Assembly: GCA_037447655.1 (NCBI GenBank)
Contig: JBBHKE010001540.1
Coordinates: 25,943-89,942 of the forward strand
Direction: 5' to 3'
Length of the DNA stretch: 64,000 bases
Origin: Zygnema cylindricum
Lineage: Eukaryota > Streptophyta > Zygnematophyceae > Zygnematales > Zygnemataceae
The notes beneath the pieces are model-generated. The model did not search any database. It was given only the letters and a program-made list of their open reading frames with translations, and had not been told where the DNA came from. Positions 58,075 through 64,000 of the stretch are shown here, piece by piece. The position numbers and the translations under genes are program-made. Within the stretch, counting starts at the first letter, position 1, and each line of letters opens with the position of its first letter.

Positions 58075-58195
58075 TGAAAAAGCCTAGACTAGACTACCCA
58101 TAGGCAAACTAAGGTCCACAACCATGGAGCCTACAAAATGAAAAAGCCTAGACTAGACTACCCATAAACAAACTAAGGTCCACAACCACGGAGAT
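58075..58195 (-). repeat. tandem duplication in the non-LTR 3' UTR
   Basis: A unit of about 60 bp containing AAGCCTAGACTAGACTACCC and CAAACTAAGGTCCACAACCA appears twice here, but once in the truncated copy (48603-48655). Confidence 0.8.
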
Positions 58196-58469
58196 CATGG
58201 ATGTGAACAAGGTCCCTTGGCTGAAGGTCTGGAAGACCCCGCCGATCGTCAACGAGTGTGCTACATCGAAGGAGAGTCGCCGCTTGCGCACGTTGAAGTG
58301 CAATTAAGACACGCTGACGATAAAACACAACTAATAGACTTGATGGAGGACTCCCTAGACCCCGAGATTCAAACGTTCTTCGCGCACATTGTCAAAGGAA
58401 GTCATCGAAAGACTTGTCCAAAGAACCAAAAATCTCCACTGCAAACGGGACAAACTGGTCTCGCTGAGC

Positions 58470-61400
58470 TTAGTCTCGTTCTTTTGTAGCCGCTGCATCC
58501 CGAGCTGCCACACCTGAATGCGAAGCTGCGCGAGATGAAATGTGTGTCCCGGTCGGATCCGTGAGGACCACATCACCAAGCGTCCTCCCAGCACCATGAA
58601 GAAAAACCAAATCAACCCGAGGGCTGCGAGAACCCTCAGATTGGGGCTGAGGTGGAAGTATATTAAAAACCTCACGTTTGACAACGTAGCCTGCCTCGGC
58701 ACCAATGGCAACAATGGCATCTTGCACCAAATCATGCGCGACAGTTCGTTCCCCATCATGCGAGCAACGAAGCAAATGGATTCCTTCAACTTCAATAACT
58801 TGGTTACAAGCGCACCGAGCCCCCCCCAAAAGCGGAGGGTGAGGCAAACCCAGCCGCAAGCGTAGAGCAGAAGTAAATTGGTCAGACGATAAACGGAGTG
58901 TCGAAAAAGTTGGTGTTGCTTGTAACCATGCACCAACCACAGTCCCAGAACACGAACGTAAACGAGCACGCGCTTGAGCAGAAGGTAGCGCCTCCAAGAG
59001 GTTTGCAAAATCAGCGGCGGCTACTTGATCAGGTATGCGTTGTTGAAGTTGGAAGTTAGTGTCGGCCATGAGAGAAGGAAAAGGTGGAACTTGGTGGCGA
59101 GCGTCCGGGGGGTAGCAGCGCTCGAGCAGAAAGGAGAGCTTGGTGAAATGGAAATAGCCCGTCTTTCACCTTAAAGACAGCTTTCGCCAAAATGGGGTCA
59201 TCATGCACAATGAAACGAGAAGTGATGGCAGGTACCACCAAAGCGAAACTACCCAAATACGTGGCTGGCGCAACTTTGGCCACGGAAATAAAACCTAAAC
59301 CACCGTTGGAAATTGGGAGGTTTTCTTGTTGACAAGCAAGAGCCCCCACCGGACGATAAAAAATCCCATGACCAACGAGGTGATGAAGCACACCCAAATT
59401 TTTTTCGTCAAAATCTTTAAGGGAAGACAGAAAAGAAGTCGTGGGTGGTAAAGTCCGCGCAAGATAAAGAGGGCGTTGTGCAAAACAACGGATCAAGATT
59501 GAAAACGCCACTTGTGCATCCGACAGCTTGGGGAGGTCGTCGCTGTGAGAAAGATCATCCAACAGTGCATCCTCAACCACTTGGTTGACAAAAGAATAAC
59601 CACCAATAGGGCACCCTAAAGCCTTCATGCCCTCATCGTGAGACGCAAGACGAAAAACGTTGAGGAGCGGGCAATCTGAGCGCAAACCTCGTGGGCACCA
59701 AGCCACACACTTAGATGGTTTAACAGAGAGCCCGATCCGATGAAGTTGGTCTGCAAAATGAGAGAGAGAGCCCGATCCGATGAAGTTGGTCTGCAAAATG
59801 AGAGAACGAAGAAAAAACCTGATCGCGCGGTCCCACGATATGCGTGTCATCCGCGACTGAAGGAAATAAACAACTTGGGGAGGCCGTAGCTGATGCTCGT
59901 AATGCTTGAAGGTGGGCAAGAGCAAAAAGTGGTGCCCCTTAGGGATCACCTTGGCGAGTGCCGGTTGCGGACTCTAAAGTGGCAACATCACCCAACGGAC
60001 CCCTAAGAGGAAAGAGTAGCGAGCTAGGTCGAGCATAAAAAAGATCGAACAAAAGGGAACAGTTGGTTGATAGGTGAAGGTGCATGTCGTAGTTCGCGAA
60101 AAATAACATTACGATCAATTGTATTCAAAGCGTTAGCCACATCCACCTGAAGGACCACCCAATCTGGATGAAGATCCAAAACTGTTCGCAAGCCATCTAC
60201 AACCGCCTCACAACGCTTTTTCGTAGCAACACCTAATTGATGTGGAGAGAAATGGTCGTGAAACGCTCCTTGGAGTTGGATGCATATAGCACGAGCCACC
60301 AAGCGGTATAAAACTTCACCAATAGCAATTGGCCGAATCCCCCCAACAGGCTTAGAAACAACCACAAGTCGAGCGGCTGAAAAAAGACGGACTACACTCT
60401 GGGGAATGTGACCACGAGCCATCTCCGAGGCTACCTTAAAGAGGAGGTTAAATCCTTGGGATGGGGACTCGAAAGAAAGATATCATGGAGTAATTCATAA
60501 ACCATCCCAGAGGGACCGCCCCCCAAAAGGTGAGGGGACTTGATGAGGTCTTTGGTAAAGGCTTCACGATCCAAATCAAACGATTCCAGAGGGTCATGCC
60601 TTTCAACAAATGAGAGGATGTCGTCAGGTGCAGGCGGATGCAACAATCGCTATGCCTCGATAGTTGCCTTTGAAGAGGGAGAGGGTGTGAAAGGTTGAAG
60701 AACTTGCGCGGCCCGAGAAAATTCACCCGAACGACCAAAGAGGACAGCTCGGTACAGTCTAGCGGTAGAACCTGGTAATGGGGCGCGACGACGAGGAGGT
60801 GAGGCAGAAAGGCCAATAACTCAATCCGTGTGCTCTTGCTGTAAAGACTCCTAATCGCTACGGAGAAAGCGTTGACATCGAGCCCTCGTCTCACGAGCTC
60901 CACTAGCTTCTCTTCGGGGTGGCAAAATTAGATTCCAAAGCGGAAACATGAATAGTAAATGCCATGCGGCTTCATTATAAACATCGTTAGCCAATAACTC
61001 CAAAGGCAGACGCAAAGCTGTTTGGATAAGTTCTCGAAGATGATAGGGAATACGGGTGTAGAGACGCGGACGTGGGTAACCCAAGTGATAGCACCCTAGA
61101 ACATCAAGGCGTCGAACAACCTGCCAATCAGATGGAGACAGTTGACGACGAACTGGAGGATGCAGAGGATGTTCAGGGGAACAAGGGGGAATGTCAGTCT
61201 TGGTCTTTGGGCAAGCTTTCGAATGTCTTGAGATACCCGCCCCCGCGGCGTACAACTTGCCACACCTAGAACATGGAACTCGAGAAGACCCTGTATTGAG
61301 TTTGGGAGTTGTTGTCGTCTCCAAAACTAAAGGGTTCGGGGATAAAGTGGTTGAAGATGGAGGATGTGATGTTTTGCTTGATGGACAGACATCCGATACC

Positions 61401-61609
61401 AATGAACCATCAAAAGAAGTTGGGGGTCGTGATGGAGGTAGTGGTGAAAGAGATGTAGAAAGTAGAATCTGAGGTTTTTCCCGACGATGAGGGCGATAAA
61501 GGCTAGTATGAGGGCGATAAAGGCTAGTATGAGGAAGTGATTGTGGAAGTTGTACGGAATAGGATGGAATAGGGTTAAGAGTGAGTGAGGGTTGCGGGTT
61601 AACGGGCAT
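58470..61609 (-). pseudogene. non-LTR element polyprotein: zinc finger, RT, CCHC/endonuclease (frameshifted)
   Basis: Order on the minus strand: Pro/Ser-rich N-terminus with SLYRPHT repeats; C2H2 finger CSRCGKLYAAGAGISRHSKAC split over C-x2-C and H-x4-C; RT motifs in GGGPSGMVYELLHDI, RPIAIGEVLYRLVARA, HQLGVATKKRCEAVVDG, LQVDVANALNTIDR (motif A) and VADDTHIVGP (motif C) near 59855-59840; then LGCPIGGYSFV; then a cysteine-histidine cluster ARCACNQVIEVEGIHLLRCSHDGERTVAHD and SPRVDLVFLHG with GDVVL, reminiscent of R2/NeSL-type restriction-like endonucleases. Frames change at least four times. A duplication of about 40 bp (CCGATCCGATGAAGTTGGTC twice, 59715-59800) disrupts the frame just after motif C. 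Catalytic RT residues are still encoded. Confidence 0.75.
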
Positions 61610-62039
61610 GGTTGAGTTCGTGGAGGCGGATACGGCTACAAGAGGGTGAGGGTGTGACAGGGTTGGAAGGAGAGGGGTAGGGGGCTCAACTGAGGGGTTT
61701 TGAAGGAAAGGGATAAGGGGTTCAACTTAGACGTCCAATCGAAGTCGCACGTGATCGGAAGAAGAGGGAGACGGGGATCGAGACGCCCGCCGCTTTTGAG
61801 GAGCTATGGAGAACGTGATAATGAGTCGAAGAAGATAAAAACTGAAAACTCCAATAGGAGATCACGTCACAGAAGGCGACTATTAACCAAGGGACGAGCC
61901 AAAACCGTTTTGGGATTGGGCGCGGTGGGTGGAAGTGTAAAAGTCGCCCGTAAAGCTCTCCTTGGTGGGCCCGAGTAGGTAAAATGAAAGATGAAATAAA
62001 ACTTGTTCCTTGGGTGATAGAAGAAAGGTAGGTGAAAAA

Positions 62040-62710
62040 ACTTGCGGTTGATCGCACGCAGAATTTGGTGTCGGATACAAAAGGAAGGCTGGAAAACGCT
62101 AGCAGGAAACCATGGCCGAAGCGTCCAAGCCATCGGTAAAATAAGAAATTCTCCAAAATACTCGCAAAAATCACGACAATTTTAGTGGTAAAGATGGTTG
62201 GAGATCTCCACGAAGGGAAAAAAGGAAATCGGCCGAAATTGGAAGAGCCGATTATGAAAAAACGGGAGAACGGATGGAGCGGAGTTGCCCACTAATAGAA
62301 GGTCCTTGAAAATACTTAGGACACCTGCGCGCCAAGGTTGGCGCCGGAGACGCGAAGAGGATGGCAAAAAACCTTAGGAGGAAACCATGGCCGAAGCTTC
62401 GAGGAAGGTGTCGGCGACAAACAATTCCCGCCAAAACGAGCCGAGCTTACCTAATATTGTTGCCTGAATAGTGTCACGCCAAATTGGGTGGCCAAGATGG
62501 CAAGAGATGGCCACACAAGGTAAGAAGGAAATCGGCCGAAACTGGCAGACTCGATTTAGAGATAACGAAAGAGCGGACGAAGATGTTCTGCCCACCAACA
62601 GAAGTATTTTTGAAAATACGTTCTTTTAAGTACCCGCACGCCAAATTTGACGGCGGATACACGAAGAGATGGTCAAAAAACCCTAGCTGGAAGCCATGGC
62701 TGAAGCTTCT
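62040..62710 (-). repeat. tandem 5' UTR subrepeats of the non-LTR element
   Basis: Two clear units of about 300 bp (from about 62190 and 62490) share AAGGAAATCGGCCGAAA, TGCCCAC, TGAAAATAC, CACGCCAA and CCATGGC(C/T)GAAGC. A partial third unit is at about 62040-62190. Position at the element's 5' end suggests promoter monomers as in some LINEs. Confidence 0.65.
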
Positions 62711-62782
62711 GGAAGCATCGGGAAACGGGAAAAAATATGAATTGAAAGAATAATATATATAATATTCGATCACCCAATATAG

Positions 62783-63104
62783 CAAATTGCGATACATTTC
62801 GATGTACGGTATACCAAATTCCCAATTTCCTCGATTTACGAGCGGCTGTCTTTCGTACGGCTGTACTTTTCAATCCGCGTGACAAATCTAGTACAGCGCC
62901 GACTAAGGACCCGAATTCATTAAGACCGTCGATCAAAAACGTTCCTGGCCGTCGATGGAAACATCTGGTTAGCCAGAAGTTTATATGTGGGCGACGACCT
63001 TCTTGTGCTGTCGCTGATAACAGAACAGCGCTCACGTGTATCTGCTGTCCAGATCTCAGATTTGAAAAGATTTTACAGAAACAGCTCAAGTTGACTGTAC
63101 TGTA
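62783..63104. other. unassigned flank right of the non-LTR element
   Basis: Begins with the original target continuation after the 18-bp TSD. No gene or transposon end recognised before the TA-flanked MITE at 63105. Confidence 0.5.
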
Positions 63105-63687
63105 CACCGTCAATCGTTATTAGCGTTGAGAAATTATTAGTGTTAAAAAATAATTAGCGTTATCAACACTAGCTACGATTTTCATTTTTTTTTTTAAATG
63201 TTTAATACTAATTGATCATTAATTCTAATTTTGGTACGACAGATCTGCCATCAGGATCTTCACAGTAAAATAGGTAAAATTACAAAATCTGACAAATCGT
63301 ACACTGTCGCGTCCTTTGACTCTAATTTGTTCATAACTCTAATTTGGGTGTTCGTGCGAATATTTATTACGCCACACATATATCTACACTAAAATAGGTA
63401 CTATTTTTTTATGTCACTTATTTTGAGTGTAGTTTTACATGCGATCGCGATTATTATAATCCATGTTTCGTACTTTTTCACTTAACAAAGTACCATTCTG
63501 TACGTACAGTCTCGTCCGTACACCACACTATTCTATAATATCATAAATTATATTTATGAACGCTAATTCTCTAGAACCGTAATTAACGTAAAAGAAAATT
63601 TAGTATTATCGATTCTATTTCGGGTTTCAGAGTCAAAATTTGGGGGCGGCGATATAGAGTTCATAACGCTAATAACGATTTACGGTG
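63105..63687. mobile_element. TA-flanked MITE (583 bp)
   Basis: Ends CACCGTCAATCGTTATTAGCG and CGCTAATAACGATTTACGGTG, bordered by TA at 63103-63104 and 63688-63689. The interior ACAAAATCTGACAAATCGTAC matches 32150-32175, the right half of the split copy at 23890-32512. Non-coding. Confidence 0.78.
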
Positions 63688-63689
63688 TA

Positions 63690-64000
63690 GTGCGAAACCG
63701 CCATAAAGCCGTACGTCATTGACAGCACACCTGTACGAATTCTAGGAAACCGCCAAACCGAATCTCTCGCCGTACAACCTCCATTGTACTTCTAGACTTT
63801 CGCCAATCCCGCCACTTCTTCACACTTGTACCGCCACGTCCTTCTCCCGCTGGGCTCCTATCATTTAGCCTTCCAATCATTCCTCCTTCCTCCCTCACTC
63901 CCTCTCTCCCTTCTCTCCCTCTCCCCCCCCCCTCTCCTCTCCCTCTCAACGTCCTCCTTCGCGATTCTCCGAATCAATGTAAAAACATCTGCGTGCACAC
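63690..64000. other. window end, pyrimidine-rich, no gene recognised
   Basis: Ends in a CT-rich tract (63885-63960). The only ORF is a minus-strand Gly/Arg/Glu-rich composition ORF. Confidence 0.5.

Larger units (their letters stand above)
57861..62764 (-). mobile_element. non-LTR retrotransposon with C-terminal restriction-like endonuclease type region
   Basis: About 4.9 kb, read on the minus strand from 62764. An 18-bp TSD TTCGATCACCCAATATAG lies at 57473-57490 and 62765-62782, enclosing this element plus the hAT MITE. Layout: 5' UTR with tandem subrepeats (62040-62710), protein with C2H2 finger, RT, CCHC and PD-(D/E)xK-like C-terminus, then a 3' UTR with a 60-bp duplication (58075-58195). 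No N-terminal apurinic-endonuclease domain was seen; that domain marks the L1-type LINEs usual in plants. Confidence 0.78.

Noticed and set aside
58355-59008. 217-residue minus ORF overlapping the non-LTR C-terminus
   Set aside because: Different frame from the one with the CCHC and R-V-D-L-V motifs; no domain of its own.
1-64000. tRNA, rRNA and riboswitch genes
   Set aside because: Read for tRNA-like cloverleaf boxes and rRNA landmarks; only the tRNA-complementary primer sites were found, no RNA gene.

Overview
The window is nuclear DNA of a streptophyte plant or plant-like alga. The evidence is an R2R3-MYB gene with plant-type repeats, a plant-type aspartic protease exon, intron-rich genes with GT/AG junctions, Ty1/copia, PIF/Harbinger and hAT-type elements, and retrotransposon primer sites that match plant initiator tRNA-Met. 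There are no bacterial operons, CRISPR arrays or rRNA genes. Long low-complexity tracts and a non-plant-like GT8 gene would fit a large charophyte, bryophyte or lycophyte genome, but the species cannot be fixed from sequence alone. Ten Ns at 18962-18971 mark an assembly gap.

Host genes. (1) 1327-3793 (+): last four exons of a tonoplast-monosaccharide-transporter-like MFS sugar porter. (2) 7675-8010 (-): first exon of a secreted plant aspartic protease; no later exons are recognisable. (3) 8406-9711 (-): a complete four-exon R2R3-MYB of the MYB44-like type. (4) 49455-54205 (+): a complete four-exon type II membrane GT8 glycosyltransferase, LARGE-like, with DxD. Everything else is transposon or unassigned sequence.

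11.7-24 kb and most of 33-48 kb are stacked transposons whose ends and target-site duplications (TSDs) can be read directly. They include three hAT-like MITE families with 8-bp TSDs, a PIF/Harbinger-like group with 3-bp TSDs and a shared terminal core GTTCCATTAGGCG, and TA-flanked MITEs. An 8.06-kb Harbinger (23998-32061) carries a broken DDE transposase and a convergent Myb-like ORF; its internally deleted derivative lies at 13260-13965.

33392-47664 is a 14.3-kb nest: a Harbinger-like MITE holds an hAT MITE, which holds two more hAT copies and a Ty1/copia element (C1). A second copia element (C2) sits in the outer MITE. C1 encodes one intact gag-derived ORF fused to an RNase H relic; C2 is nearly full length but broken by stops, including one in the protease motif. 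Both copia elements place the gag ATG inside the LTR, read gag through the primer-binding site, and have a primer site complementary to the anticodon region, not the 3' end, of initiator tRNA-Met. Both also carry twin AGGG-type stem-loops in the leader that covary between copies.

54.2-63.7 kb holds a decayed copia fragment and a 4.9-kb non-LTR element (minus strand) with an N-terminal C2H2 finger, RT and C-terminal CCHC/restriction-like endonuclease-type region. A 5'-truncated relative lies at 48406-49271.
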